Source: Solirubrobacter soli DSM 22325 (GTDB lineage Bacteria; Actinomycetota; Thermoleophilia; Solirubrobacterales; Solirubrobacteraceae). Taken from it: DNA of 64,000 nucleotides. Location of the stretch: contig NZ_AUIK01000010.1 of assembly GCF_000423665.1 (NCBI RefSeq), forward strand, positions 124,001 to 188,000, read 5' to 3'. The notes under the pieces are model-generated. The model worked only from the letters and a program-made list of their open reading frames with translations, ran no database searches and was not told the DNA's origin. The position numbers and the translations under genes are program-made. Below, one piece after another: positions 9,025 to 18,547 of this stretch (position 1 is the stretch's first letter; every line of letters starts with the position of its first letter).

Positions 9025-9043
9025 AGGGGCCTGACCCCTTTAG
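9021..9043. terminator. Bidirectional hairpin terminator overlapping both stop codons
   Basis: A perfect 9-base inverted repeat, CTAAAGGGG / CCCCTTTAG, with a 5-base loop CCTGA. It contains the TAA stop of the plus-strand deacetylase (9022-9024) and the TAA stop of the minus-strand BNR gene (9042-9040). On each strand the stem ends in a short T-run. Confidence 0.75.
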
Positions 9044-10101
9044 GTTCGGACGGAGTAGACGGGCGGGAGGTGGGTCGCCGCGGTGAACCAGGTGGCGCCC
9101 GCGTCGGGGGAGCCGAAGACGTCGCCCGAGGTCGCGCCGAAGTAGAGCTCCAGCGCGTCGCCCTCGCCGCGGCGGTCGAAGGCCTCGCGCAGGATGGTCA
9201 GGTAGGCGTGCTCGGCCGGCAGGCCCTCGCCGCGGGGCGCCCACGTCTCCCCCGCGTCGCGGGTCTCGTAGACGCGGACGTGGCCCTCGCAGGTGACGCG
9301 GTCCATGTCGGCCTTGAGCGGGATCACGTAGGCGCTGTCCGGGTCGGCCGGGTCGACGACCAGCGGGAAGCCGAAGTCCGACGGCAGCCCGGCGCCGATC
9401 TCCGTCCACGACTCGCCCGCGTCGTCTGAGCGGTAGACGCCGCCGTGGAACTGGATGAACATCCGCTCCGGCCGCCGCGGCGCGCGCTGGAGGTCGTGCA
9501 CGCACAGGGTGAGCGTGTTCTCCTGCTGCTCCTGCGGGAGGTAGCGGGCGCCGAGGCCCTTGTTGCCGTGCCGCCACGTCTCACCGCCGTCGTCGGTCAA
9601 CCACACGCCGACTGCCGACAAGGCCAGCGCGAGCTTGCCCGGCTCATTCGGCCATGGCGCGATCGAGTGCAGGCAGAGCCCGCCGCCGCCCGGCTGCCAG
9701 TCCGGCCGCGTCGGGTGCTCGAACAGGCTGCGCACCAGCTCCCAGTTGAGCCCGCCGTCGATCGACTTGAACAGCACGCCGGGGTCGCCGCCCGCGTAGA
9801 GCTCGCCGTCGGCCTCCCCCGGGACGATCACCCAGATCCGCGCGAGCGCCTCCTCGCCGCCCTCCGGCAACGCCAGGCCCCGCGCCTGCTCCCACTCCCC
9901 GCCGGCGTCGTCGGCGACGAAGATCTTCGGTCCGTAGAACGGGTTGATGACGCCCGCGAGGATGCGCCCCGTGCGCGGGTCGCGCATCGCGTACTCGACC
10001 GGCTCGCCGGCGAACGCGCGCGCCGTGACCTCGAACGGCTCCCCCGGCTCACCCTCGAGCACGAAGAGGCCCTTCTTCGTTCCCACGAGCAACTCGGTCA
10101 T
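9040..10101 (-). CDS. BNR/sialidase-like beta-propeller protein
   Basis: 353 residues from the ATG at 10101; a second ATG sits two codons upstream. No signal peptide is seen. The protein is built of beta-propeller blades with several Asp-box/BNR-type motifs: FKSIDGGLNWELV, LTDDGGETWRHG, YRSDDAGESWTEI, ETRDAGETWAPR and GSPDAGATWF. Despite frequent annotation as glycosyl hydrolase or exo-alpha-sialidase, I see no sialidase catalytic Arg triad, so enzymatic activity is doubtful. The ATG start overlaps the MoaD/ThiS-like stop (ATGA). It is the last gene of the long minus-strand unit and ends in the shared terminator. Confidence 0.8.
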   Translation of the reverse strand: MTELLVGTKKGLFVLEGEPGEPFEVTARAFAGEPVEYAMRDPRTGRILAGVINPFYGPKIFVADDAGGEWEQARGLALPEGGEEALARIWVIVPGEADGELYAGGDPGVLFKSIDGGLNWELVRSLFEHPTRPDWQPGGGGLCLHSIAPWPNEPGKLALALSAVGVWLTDDGGETWRHGNKGLGARYLPQEQQENTLTLCVHDLQRAPRRPERMFIQFHGGVYRSDDAGESWTEIGAGLPSDFGFPLVVDPADPDSAYVIPLKADMDRVTCEGHVRVYETRDAGETWAPRGEGLPAEHAYLTILREAFDRRGEGDALELYFGATSGDVFGSPDAGATWFTAATHLPPVYSVRT

Positions 10102-10361
10102 GCGCATCCTCCTGAGATCGCGGGAAGGACGTCGACGCAGTCGTCCGGCGCGATCGCCGTCTCCTCCCCGCCCCTCTCGCCGTTGACGAAGACGTTGATG
10201 TGGCGGCGGATCCGGCCGCGTTCGTCGAGGATCCAGCCGTGCAGCGCCGGCCGCTCGCGCTCCAGCGCGCCGAGCAGCTCAGCGATGGTGTCGCCCGCGA
10301 CGGGGAGCTCTCCTCCCCCGGCGAGCGTCTTCAGCGGTCCGCGCAGGCGGACGAGTGCCAT
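10098..10361 (-). CDS. MoaD/ThiS-like ubiquitin-fold sulfur-carrier protein
   Basis: 87 residues from MALVRLRGPL. This start is preferred because GGAGA lies nine bases before it; the ATG three codons earlier would directly abut that ribosome site. The beta-grasp pattern is clear: a first strand pair, a helix with TIAELLGALERERPAL, 'INVFVNGER', and a C-terminal 'DDCVDVLPAISGGCA'. Functional MoaD/ThiS proteins end in a free Gly-Gly that is adenylated and thiocarboxylated. Here two residues (Cys-Ala) follow the GG, so either processing is needed or the carrier is not conventional. It is translationally coupled to the BNR protein, and no moa or thi genes are near. Confidence 0.82.
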   Translation of the reverse strand: MALVRLRGPLKTLAGGGELPVAGDTIAELLGALERERPALHGWILDERGRIRRHINVFVNGERGGEETAIAPDDCVDVLPAISGGCA

Positions 10362-10416
10362 GGAGTGCATTCTCCACAGTTGGACTCGCGCCGGGCGCGA
10401 AAGTCATCGCTGCCGG

Positions 10417-10605
10417 CTAAAGGAGTGCTTTGAGGTCGTCGCGCAGGGCGCGCAGCCCGTCCGCGTCGAGCGAGGGGTTCGCGGTCTCGTTCATCCCGCG
10501 CTGGATCTCCTCGGGGATCAGCAGCGTGCCCATCCCCATCGACTCCATCACCCGCTCCATCAACCCTTCGATCTCCGAGCGGAGACCATTCACGTCCTCC
10601 TCCAT
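10417..10605 (-). CDS. Small acidic protein of unknown function
   Basis: 62 residues, predicted mostly helical (GLRSEIEGLMERVMESMGMG, then DADGLRALRDDLKALL), acidic, with no cysteines or membrane segment. The ATG lies 13 bases after the pntB stop on the same strand, and the next gene starts 55 bases further on, so it sits inside the operon. I do not recognise a family. A good ribosome-binding site is not evident. It could be a real short gene or a chance frame; the amphipathic pattern and position favour a gene. Confidence 0.45.
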   Translation of the reverse strand: MEEDVNGLRSEIEGLMERVMESMGMGTLLIPEEIQRGMNETANPSLDADGLRALRDDLKALL

Positions 10606-10618
10606 ACAGAGGACTATC

Positions 10619-11989
10619 TCAGAGCGCTTGGACCTCGGACAAGATGTCCGACACCGACGTCTTGGCGTCGCCGAAGAGCATCGCGGTCTTGGGGTCGTAG
10701 AAGAGCGGGTTGTCGATGCCGGCGAACCCGCTGTTCATCGAGCGCTTGAGGACGATGACGCTGCCGGACTTGTCGACGTCGAGGATCGGCATGCCGTAGA
10801 TCGGCGACTCGCGGACCGTGCGGGCGGCCGGGTTGGTGACGTCGTTGGCGCCGATCACCAAAGACACGTCCGTGCGGGCGAACTCGCCGTTGATGTCGTC
10901 CATCTCCTTGAGCTTGTCGTAGGGGACGTCGGCCTCGGCGAGCAGCACGTTCATGTGGCCGGGCATGCGGCCCGCGACGGGATGGATCGCGTACAGGACC
11001 TCGACGCCGCGCTTCTCGAGCTCGGTCGCGAGATCGGCGACCGCGCGCTGCGCCTGGGCGACCGCCATGCCGTAGCCGGGGACCACGACGACCAGGCGGG
11101 CGTAGGAGAGCTGGATCGCGACGTCCGCGGCGGAGGTCGAGCGCGCCGTCCCGCCGCCGCCCGGGGCGGTCAGCGCGCCGCCGCCCCCGGTCCCGACGCC
11201 CGCGAAGAACACGTTGGCGATCGAGCGGTTCATGGCGTCGGCCATCTGCTTGGTGAGGATCGAGCCCGACGCGCCGACGAGCATGCCGGCCACGATCAGC
11301 GCCGTGTTGTCCAGCGCGATGCCCGCCGCCGCCGCTGAAAGGCCGGTGAAGGCGTTCAAGGTCGAGATCACCACGGGCATGTCGGCGCCGCCGATCGGCG
11401 CCACCGCGAACACGCCGAGTGCGCCCGCGCTCAACAAGATGAGCCAGAAGAGCGCCTCGGAGTCGCTGCCGGCGGCGATGACGACCGCCGCCGCGACCGC
11501 GATGGCCAGCAGCGCCGCGTTGACCGCCTTCGGCGTCGCGATCCCGCCCTTCCACAGCTCCTGCAGCTTCAGGAAGGCGACGTTGGAGCCCCAGAAGGAG
11601 ATCGAGCCGATGATCGCCGCGAACAGGATCGGGATCAGCGTCTCCAGCGGGAGATCGCTCTCCGAACGGAACTCGACCACCGAGATCAGCGCCACCGCCC
11701 CGCCGCCGACGCCATTGAACAGCGCGACCATCTGCGGGATCGCGGTCATCTTCACGCTGCGCGCGCTCGGGATGCCGACGGCGACGCCGATCGCCACGCC
11801 GATCACGATCAACAGCCAATCGCCGACGCCCGGCTTGAGCAGGGTCGCGCCCACCGCGATCGCCATGCCGACCGCCGCGACCTGGTTGCCGCGCACGGCC
11901 GTCTTGGGCCCGCGCAGCATCCGCAGCCCTGTGATGAACAGGGTGAACGCGACGATGTAGAGGAGGTTGATGAGGTCGTTACGACTCAT
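10619..11989 (-). CDS. pntB: Proton-translocating NAD(P) transhydrogenase subunit beta
   Basis: 456 residues, the normal length for PntB. The N-terminal half has about nine membrane segments (from LLYIVAFTLFITGLRML onward), and the C-terminal ~180 residues form the NADP(H)-binding domain III. The signature GYGMAVAQAQRAVADLATEL and the segment AGRMPGHMNVLLAEADVPYD are visible, as is a GANDVTNPAAR motif. It uses the proton gradient to drive hydride transfer from NADH to NADP+, supplying NADPH. It overlaps the pntAB end by 11 bases. The long Gly/Ala linker between membrane part and domain III (GTGGGGALTAPGGGG) is richer in glycine than usual. Confidence 0.96.
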   Translation of the reverse strand: MSRNDLINLLYIVAFTLFITGLRMLRGPKTAVRGNQVAAVGMAIAVGATLLKPGVGDWLLIVIGVAIGVAVGIPSARSVKMTAIPQMVALFNGVGGGAVALISVVEFRSESDLPLETLIPILFAAIIGSISFWGSNVAFLKLQELWKGGIATPKAVNAALLAIAVAAAVVIAAGSDSEALFWLILLSAGALGVFAVAPIGGADMPVVISTLNAFTGLSAAAAGIALDNTALIVAGMLVGASGSILTKQMADAMNRSIANVFFAGVGTGGGGALTAPGGGGTARSTSAADVAIQLSYARLVVVVPGYGMAVAQAQRAVADLATELEKRGVEVLYAIHPVAGRMPGHMNVLLAEADVPYDKLKEMDDINGEFARTDVSLVIGANDVTNPAARTVRESPIYGMPILDVDKSGSVIVLKRSMNSGFAGIDNPLFYDPKTAMLFGDAKTSVSDILSEVQAL

Positions 11990-12275
11990 CGCGCTCGGGC
12001 TTCTTCCCCTTGAACATTCCCAACATGCGGTCGGTGACGAGGAAGCCGCCGATCACGTTGATCGTGCCGAACGCGATCGCGATCACCAGCAGCAGACTGT
12101 TCAGGAAGCCCTCCGCCGGCCCGATCAGGATCAGGCCGCCGAGCACGACGATGCCGTGGATCGCGTTCGTGCCGCTCATCAGCGGCGTGTGCAGCGTGTT
12201 CGGCACCTTCGAGATCACCTCGAAGCCGACGAACGCGGCGAGCACGAGGATCGCCAGCTCGGTCAGCAGGTCCAC
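11979..12275 (-). CDS. pntAB: Transhydrogenase subunit alpha, membrane part
   Basis: 98 residues with three to four membrane helices (LAILVLAAFVGFEVI, GIVVLGGLILIG, LLLVIAIAFGTINVIGGF) and a basic C-terminus. This is the separate membrane domain of a three-polypeptide transhydrogenase (PntAA-PntAB-PntB), as in Rhodospirillum and mycobacteria, in contrast to the fused PntA of E. coli. Its start immediately abuts the pntAA stop, and its end overlaps pntB. The conserved VPNTLHTPLMSGTNAIHG segment typical of this subunit is present. Confidence 0.95.
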   Translation of the reverse strand: MDLLTELAILVLAAFVGFEVISKVPNTLHTPLMSGTNAIHGIVVLGGLILIGPAEGFLNSLLLVIAIAFGTINVIGGFLVTDRMLGMFKGKKPERDES

Positions 12276-13343
<1,068 letters not shown>

Positions 13344-13355
13344 GAGGGCGGAACC

Positions 13356-14561
13356 CTAACTGACGAAGGCGACGTCTCCCAGGAACAACCGGCCGGTGGC
13401 GTCCAGCGACCCCACATCGGACGTGTGCAGGAAGCCGTCCTCGTCCAGGTGCGAGCTCGAGTCGCGGTGGTAGCCCTGGAACAGCGACCAGCCCTTGACC
13501 GCGATCCGCCCGCGCTCACCCGCGGGCAGCTCCTCCCCGGTCTCGAGGTCGAGGATCTTGACGAGGATGCCGTGGAACGGCCGGCCGACCGAGCTCAGCC
13601 GCAGCTCGTGGCTGTCGTCGAGCTGGCCGAGCGTGATCAGCCCGCCCGCCTCGGTCGAGCCGTACATCGACACCTGGGTGACCTCGGGGATGCGCTCGGC
13701 GGTCGTCTTGAGCAGGTCCGGACTGCCGTCGACGGCCACGAGCCAGAGCTCGGAGCGGTCGCGGCCTTCGAGCTCGTCGAGGATCGCGGCCCACAGCGCG
13801 TCGATCGCCGGGAACGCGGCCGTGCAGCGCTCCTCGGCGATGATCCGCGCCGCCTCGGCGGCGTCGAACTGCGCCATGCCGAAGTACGTCGCCCCGACCG
13901 CGAGGCAGCCGTTGAAGGGCTGCAGCGCGCCGAGACCGGCCAGCGGCAGCGGGTTGAAGAGGCGGTCGCCGGCCTCGAGCGGGAAGCGCTGCTCGGCGAG
14001 GATCCGCGCGGAGCGGATCATCCCCTCGTTGCTCAGCCGGCAGCCGCGCAGCGAGTCCGCGGGCGCGTACATGATGATCGCCGTGTCCGAGAGCGCCGCC
14101 GCGCGCTGCGCCTTGCGCACGACCGCTCCGGGCGTCTGCGCCGCGAGCGCCCGCAGCTCCGTCCCGGGCTGGATGAAGTGCTCGAGCTCCGGCGCGTCCG
14201 GGCGCTTGACGTCCGGCCCCGCGATCAGCGTCGTCAAGCCGGCGTGACGCGTGACGTCGCGCAGCTGCGCGCTGCGCAGGCCCGGGTCCAGCGGGACGCC
14301 GATCGCCCCGAGGCGCGCCGCGCCGTAGAGCGCCGTCAGCGCGGGGATGCCGATCGGCAGCAGTACGCCGACCGGGTCGCCCGCCCCGACGCCGAGCGCC
14401 GCCAGCGCCCGGGCGAACTCGAACGTCGCGTCCGCGAACTGCTCGAACGTCCGCCGGACGCCGTTGAAGACGAGCGCGTCGGCCTCGGGCCAGAGCGCGG
14501 CTGCGCGATCGACATGGTCGGCCAGGGTCCAGCAGGCGCTATACGGCTCGGGTCGACTCAT
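13356..14561 (-). CDS. Truncated, degenerate AMP-binding (acyl-CoA synthetase-like) protein
   Basis: 401 residues, about 100 or more shorter than usual. It matches the N-terminal domain of ANL adenylating enzymes: the opening WTLADHVDRAAALWPEADAL, the helix LGVGAGDPVGVLLPIGIPAL, the YGSTEAGG motif (normally YGxTE) and 'GYHRDSSSHLDEDGFLHTSDV' (normally W-[FY]-x-TGD). Two key features are lost. The ATP P-loop signature, normally [ST]SG[TS]TGxPKG, is MYAPADSLRGCRLS here. The C-terminal lid domain with its catalytic Lys is absent; the protein ends at GRLFLGDVAFVS. It probably does not adenylate a carboxylate. The frame is intact, so it is more likely a repurposed protein than a decaying gene. It sits between the ECF S component (23-base overlap) and pntAA. 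Confidence 0.85.
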   Translation of the reverse strand: MSRPEPYSACWTLADHVDRAAALWPEADALVFNGVRRTFEQFADATFEFARALAALGVGAGDPVGVLLPIGIPALTALYGAARLGAIGVPLDPGLRSAQLRDVTRHAGLTTLIAGPDVKRPDAPELEHFIQPGTELRALAAQTPGAVVRKAQRAAALSDTAIIMYAPADSLRGCRLSNEGMIRSARILAEQRFPLEAGDRLFNPLPLAGLGALQPFNGCLAVGATYFGMAQFDAAEAARIIAEERCTAAFPAIDALWAAILDELEGRDRSELWLVAVDGSPDLLKTTAERIPEVTQVSMYGSTEAGGLITLGQLDDSHELRLSSVGRPFHGILVKILDLETGEELPAGERGRIAVKGWSLFQGYHRDSSSHLDEDGFLHTSDVGSLDATGRLFLGDVAFVS

Positions 14562-15177
14562 CTCGCTGAGGGAGCCAGATGATGTCGAAGCGCGTCCGGA
14601 ATCGCCGCAAGGCTCGGACCAGCGCCGGTCCGAAGGCCAGGCAGAAGAGCACGTTGCCGGTCGCGTGGGCGATGTCGAACGGCAACGAGGAGGCCGAGTA
14701 GGCGACCAGCTTGGCCGTCGTGTGGTCGCCCGAGAACGTGATCCAGGTGCCGAAGTTCATGATCGCGCCGAAGCCGAGGCCGGCGAGCCCGCACGCGACG
14801 GCGAGCGGGACCCGGCCGAGCTCCTGGCGCGTGAGCCGCCCGAGCCCCGCGCCGAAGAGCCCGACGCCGCCCCAGGCGACCATCTGCCACGGCGTCCACG
14901 GGCCCTGGCCGAAGAAGAGGTTGCTGGCGAGCGCGGCGGTCGCGCCGACCATGAACCCGGGCGCGCCGCCGAGCACGTACCCGGCGATCAGGACGATGTC
15001 GGTCGTCGGCTTGACGTTGGGTAGCGCGGCGAACGCGACCCTGCCGAGCGCGGCCATCGCCGCCAGCGTGGCCACGAGCGCGATCACCCGCGTGCTCGGG
15101 TGGGTGCGCTCGTACCAGGCGAAGCCGACGACGATGACGGCGCCGAGGATCAGCGACGAGGCGAGAATCCAAGTCAC
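14539..15177 (-). CDS. ECF transporter S component, probably for cobalamin
   Basis: 212 residues with about six membrane helices, the fold of S components. It carries a conserved 'ALPNVKPTTDIVLIAGYVLGGAPGF' block and 'FGQGPWTPWQMVAWGGVGLFGA', which is characteristic of the ECF S subgroup often placed with B12 genes in Actinobacteria. The start is a GTG; a stronger start upstream is not seen. It follows the fused ATPase gene by 64 bases. The cobalamin specificity is inferred from the riboswitch at the head of the unit and the divergent PduO gene, not from residues in this protein. Confidence 0.85.
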   Translation of the reverse strand: MTWILASSLILGAVIVVGFAWYERTHPSTRVIALVATLAAMAALGRVAFAALPNVKPTTDIVLIAGYVLGGAPGFMVGATAALASNLFFGQGPWTPWQMVAWGGVGLFGAGLGRLTRQELGRVPLAVACGLAGLGFGAIMNFGTWITFSGDHTTAKLVAYSASSLPFDIAHATGNVLFCLAFGPALVRALRRFRTRFDIIWLPQRDESTRAV

Positions 15178-15241
15178 GCAACCACACCCGGGATGCCTGA
15201 AACCTGCGCCCGGGGCCTCGCCGGCCGCTGGCCAGGCTCGC

Positions 15242-16735
15242 TCATGCGGGAACCCTTTGCAGCAGCGCCGCGCCCTGCGCGGGGGTGAGCGCGCCGCCGG
15301 CGCCGCCGAGCACCCGCGCGACCTGCGTGGCGAAGTACCAGCCGCCCGCGAGCACCTCCGGCGGCGTCGCGTCGGCGACCGGGCGGCCGTCGCCGAGCAG
15401 GATCACGCGGGTGGCGAACGCCGCGGCGAACTCTGGGTCGTGGGTGGCGACGATCGTCACGCCGCCGCGCTGCGTCAGCCGCTGCGCGAGCGCGTCGCGG
15501 CGCCGCGGATCCATCCCGCGGGTCGGCTCGTCCAGCAGCAGCACCTCGGCCGGCGCGTTGAGCATGATCTCCAGCGCCGACCGCTGCCGCTCGCCTCCGG
15601 AGACGTCCCGCGGGTGGCGTTCGGCGAGCTCGGAGCCGGGGACGTCGGCGCCGATCGTGTCATGCAGCAGGTGGTCGCCCGGATGCTGGGTGAGCAGCGC
15701 GACGTCGGGCGTCTTGACCTTGCCCCGCGTGGCGTCGAGCAGGCCCGCGATGACCTTCAACAGCGTCGACTTGCCCGCGCCGTTTCGCCCCATCAGCGCG
15801 ATCCGCTCGCCGGCGTGGGCGTGGACGCTGACCCCGCGCAGGACCGCCGGCCCGTCGCGCAGCTCGAGCCAGACGTTCTCGACTGAGAGGAGCGCGCCCT
15901 TGCGGGAGGACGGGCGGCTCGGCGGCACGGTCTCGTGCGGGAGCTCGGGGAGCTGCCGCCGCGCCTCCTTCACCGTGACGGGAGGCTCGCCCAGCCCGGC
16001 GAGCGCGAACAGCTGCGCCGCCGGGGTCGCGTGCGTCCGCGCCAGCCAGGCGCGCGGGGTCTCGTCCGCGACGAGGCGGCCGTCCTGCAGCTCGAGGACG
16101 CGGTCGGCGGCGGGCAGGCACCGCTCGAGCCGGTGCTCGGCGAGCACGATCGCGGTCCCCCACTCCTCGTTGAGCCGGCGCAGGACGCCGAGCAGCTCGT
16201 CGCCCGCGACCGGGTCCAGCTGCGAGGTCGGCTCGTCCAGCAGCAGCAGCCGCGGGCGTCCCGCCAGAGCGGCCGCGAGCGCGACGCGCTGCAACTCACC
16301 GCCGGAGAGCTCGTGCGTCGGACGGTCGAGCAGGCCGCCGAGGCCGAGCGCGAGCGCGGCCTCCTCGACGCCGCGGGCGACCGCGGGCGCGGCCCAGCCG
16401 AGGTTCTCCAGCCCGAAGGCGATCTCCGCCCGCACCGTCCCCATCACGACCTGCGTCTCGGGGTCCTGGAAGAGCGTGCCGGCGACCGCGGCGAGCTTCG
16501 CGGGGCCGTGGTCGCGGGTGTCGAGGCCGCCGGTCTCGACGCGCCCGCCGAACGTCCCGCCGTGGAAGTGCGGCACGAGCCCACAGGCCGCCCGCAGCAG
16601 CGTCGACTTGCCGGAGCCCGACCCTCCGGCCAGCAGCACCAGCTCGCCCGGCTCGACGGTCAGCGTGACGCCGTCCAGCGCCGGCCGCGCCACGCCCGGG
16701 TAGCGGTAGCTCAGGTCCTCGACGCGCAGCGTCAT
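15242..16735 (-). CDS. ECF transporter energy-coupling ATPase, two ABC domains fused
   Basis: 497 residues starting at MTLRVEDLSYRYPG; the open frame continues upstream but is antisense-like inside the T-component gene. Two complete ABC cassettes are present. The first has Walker A GGSGSGKST, signature LSGGELQR and Walker B LLLLDEPTSQLDP. The second has Walker A GRNGAGKST, signature VSGGERQR and Walker B VLLLDEPTRGMDP. This is the fused EcfA-EcfA' arrangement. It powers uptake through the T and S components on either side. Its ATG overlaps the T-component stop (ATGA). Confidence 0.93.
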   Translation of the reverse strand: MTLRVEDLSYRYPGVARPALDGVTLTVEPGELVLLAGGSGSGKSTLLRAACGLVPHFHGGTFGGRVETGGLDTRDHGPAKLAAVAGTLFQDPETQVVMGTVRAEIAFGLENLGWAAPAVARGVEEAALALGLGGLLDRPTHELSGGELQRVALAAALAGRPRLLLLDEPTSQLDPVAGDELLGVLRRLNEEWGTAIVLAEHRLERCLPAADRVLELQDGRLVADETPRAWLARTHATPAAQLFALAGLGEPPVTVKEARRQLPELPHETVPPSRPSSRKGALLSVENVWLELRDGPAVLRGVSVHAHAGERIALMGRNGAGKSTLLKVIAGLLDATRGKVKTPDVALLTQHPGDHLLHDTIGADVPGSELAERHPRDVSGGERQRSALEIMLNAPAEVLLLDEPTRGMDPRRRDALAQRLTQRGGVTIVATHDPEFAAAFATRVILLGDGRPVADATPPEVLAGGWYFATQVARVLGGAGGALTPAQGAALLQRVPA

Positions 16736-17580
16736 CCGATCCCCCGCCGATCGGCGAACGGGAGCAGCGCGGCCACGGCGAGCACGGCGATGATCACGAG
16801 CGTCGCGGCCGTCAGCGGCGCCTGGAGGCGCGGGTAGGGATCGAACGGCGCCCACAGGCCGAGCGCGCCGCCGGCGGCGATCGCGAACAGCACGACGGTG
16901 CTGGCTCCGAACGCGAAGTCGTGCCGCGACCAGGGCCGCGGCATCCGCGGCGGGCGCCCGCCGGAGCCGAAGCCGCGCACCTCGAGCGTCGCGGCGACGT
17001 CGGTGGCGCGGTCGAGCGCCCCGGCGGTCACCGCGTGCAGCACCTGCATCCGCGAGACACCGCCGCCGGGCAGGCAACGCTGCGCGTCGGCCATCCGCGC
17101 GGCGTCGCGCTTGAGCACGCCGAACAGGCGCATCGCCAAGGCGGCGGTCACCCCCGACCGCACCGAGACGCGCCGCAACGCCCGCAGCAGCTCGTCGTTG
17201 TCGATCGCGGCGGTGAGCAGGACCGCGGTCGCGAAGATCACCAGCATGCGCAAGCCGAGCACGGCGCCGTAGGCCGTCGCCTCGAGCGTGAAGTCGACCT
17301 GCCCGAAGACCGGCAGGTGCGGCCCGCGGAAGATCACCGTCGCCCCGTCGCGCGTGAGCAGCACGTTGACGGCCAGCACCACCAGCGCGAACGGCACGCC
17401 CCAGCGCGCCGTCTGGCGCAGTTGCGGCCCGAGCCCTGCGGCGACCCCCACGACGACCACCACCGCGAGCACGGCGACCAGCACGGCGGGATGCTCACAC
17501 AGCCCCGCGACCGCCCCGAGCGCCAGGCACCACGCCCCGCCGACCCCCGCCCGGGTGGCGTGGAGCGGGCTGCGCCTCAT
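16732..17580 (-). CDS. ECF transporter T component (CbiQ-like)
   Basis: 282 residues with five or more membrane helices. The cytoplasmic coupling helices carry the family's Ala-Arg-Gly-type signature, here 'TLEVRGFGSGGRPPR', and an upstream 'LRRVSVRSGVTAALAMRLFGVLKRDAARM'-like segment. The T component links the double ATPase to the S subunit in the membrane. It starts 46 bases after the DUF4430 lipoprotein gene and overlaps the ATPase gene by 4 bases, so ATPase and T component are coupled in translation. Confidence 0.9.
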   Translation of the reverse strand: MRRSPLHATRAGVGGAWCLALGAVAGLCEHPAVLVAVLAVVVVVGVAAGLGPQLRQTARWGVPFALVVLAVNVLLTRDGATVIFRGPHLPVFGQVDFTLEATAYGAVLGLRMLVIFATAVLLTAAIDNDELLRALRRVSVRSGVTAALAMRLFGVLKRDAARMADAQRCLPGGGVSRMQVLHAVTAGALDRATDVAATLEVRGFGSGGRPPRMPRPWSRHDFAFGASTVVLFAIAAGGALGLWAPFDPYPRLQAPLTAATLVIIAVLAVAALLPFADRRGIG

Positions 17581-17626
17581 CGCGCCACCGGCGGCGTCGC
17601 CCGCCGCGGCGCGTCCGCGCCGCGCG

Positions 17627-18547
17627 TCACGGCGCCTCGAGCGGCAGCGGGACTCCCCGCCCGGCGTCGATCGCGACCGCGAAGTGGTAGCGCAGCTGGT
17701 CCTCGTTCAGCGCCGCGGCCGCCGCCGCCACGCCCACGTCGTCGGTGCCCGTGACGATCCAGGTCGGGTGATCCTCCTGGTAGGAGGTGGCGGCGACCAG
17801 GCCCGAGCCGGGGCCGAGCGTGCGCTCGACCTGGCCGTCCGGGTTCATCAGCGCGATCGAGTTGCCGGCCGCGTTGGGCTTGGCGAAGACGCCGGACACC
17901 TCCGGCCCCTCCTCGAGCTGGCGAGACGCGATGTCCTTGCGCACGTCGGACCACTTGCCGACGAGGATGCGCAGGACCTCACCCGGCGAGGACTCGAGGT
18001 TCGAGCGCGCGACGTTGCGCACGCCCGCGCCGCTCAACCGCTGCTCGACCTCGTTGCACGAGCGGTCCTCCGCGGCGAAGCAGACGAGCCGGATCGGCAG
18101 CTTCTTGCCGTCCTGGCCGGAGCGGAACGGCTCCGGGAACGCGCCGACGACGGCCGGAACGCGCATCGCGGTCTCCCAGTCGTGGTGGTCCCACCAGACG
18201 CGGTCGCCGGGGTGCAGCTTGCGCTCGCCCGCGCCGATCGAGGACTCGATCCCGTTGACGTAGTAGAACCAGTCGACCCGGCGGCCGTCCTCACGCCCGC
18301 CCGAGACGCCGTCGATCTCCTGCACGAAGTTGCCGCCATAGCGCGTCTTGACGTCCGACGAGCGCTGCAGCAGGCGCATGACGGTCTCCCCCTCGCTCGC
18401 GGTCTGCCGGCTGGTGGGCACGAGCTGGGCGCGGCCGAAGTTCTGCGTGACGGCCACGGTGACCGACCCGCCGGTCTTCTTGCCCGCGCCGAAGCCGCAC
18501 CCGGCCAGGGCGATGACGATGATGAGGAGGAGGCCGAGGCGCTTCAT
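17627..18547 (-). CDS. DUF4430-type lipoprotein linked to the ECF transporter
   Basis: 306 residues from MKRLGLLLIIVIALAGCGF; the lipobox LAGC predicts a membrane-anchored extracellular lipoprotein. The N-terminal ~140 residues match DUF4430 (transcobalamin-like C-terminal fold): 'YGGNFVQEIDGVSGG', 'DWFYYVNGIESSIGAGERKL' and 'GDRVWWDHHDW'. The remainder has no motif I recognise. The name 'transcobalamin-like' comes from homology to the C-terminal domain of animal B12 carriers, and together with the upstream riboswitch it suggests external cobalamin or cobinamide capture. The ATG overlaps the preceding gene's stop by 4 bases. Confidence 0.8.
   Translation of the reverse strand: MKRLGLLLIIVIALAGCGFGAGKKTGGSVTVAVTQNFGRAQLVPTSRQTASEGETVMRLLQRSSDVKTRYGGNFVQEIDGVSGGREDGRRVDWFYYVNGIESSIGAGERKLHPGDRVWWDHHDWETAMRVPAVVGAFPEPFRSGQDGKKLPIRLVCFAAEDRSCNEVEQRLSGAGVRNVARSNLESSPGEVLRILVGKWSDVRKDIASRQLEEGPEVSGVFAKPNAAGNSIALMNPDGQVERTLGPGSGLVAATSYQEDHPTWIVTGTDDVGVAAAAAALNEDQLRYHFAVAIDAGRGVPLPLEAP

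Noticed and set aside
9040..10101. BNR protein as an active sialidase
   Set aside because: The Asp-box-like motifs define the propeller only. No catalytic Arg triad or signal peptide is seen.
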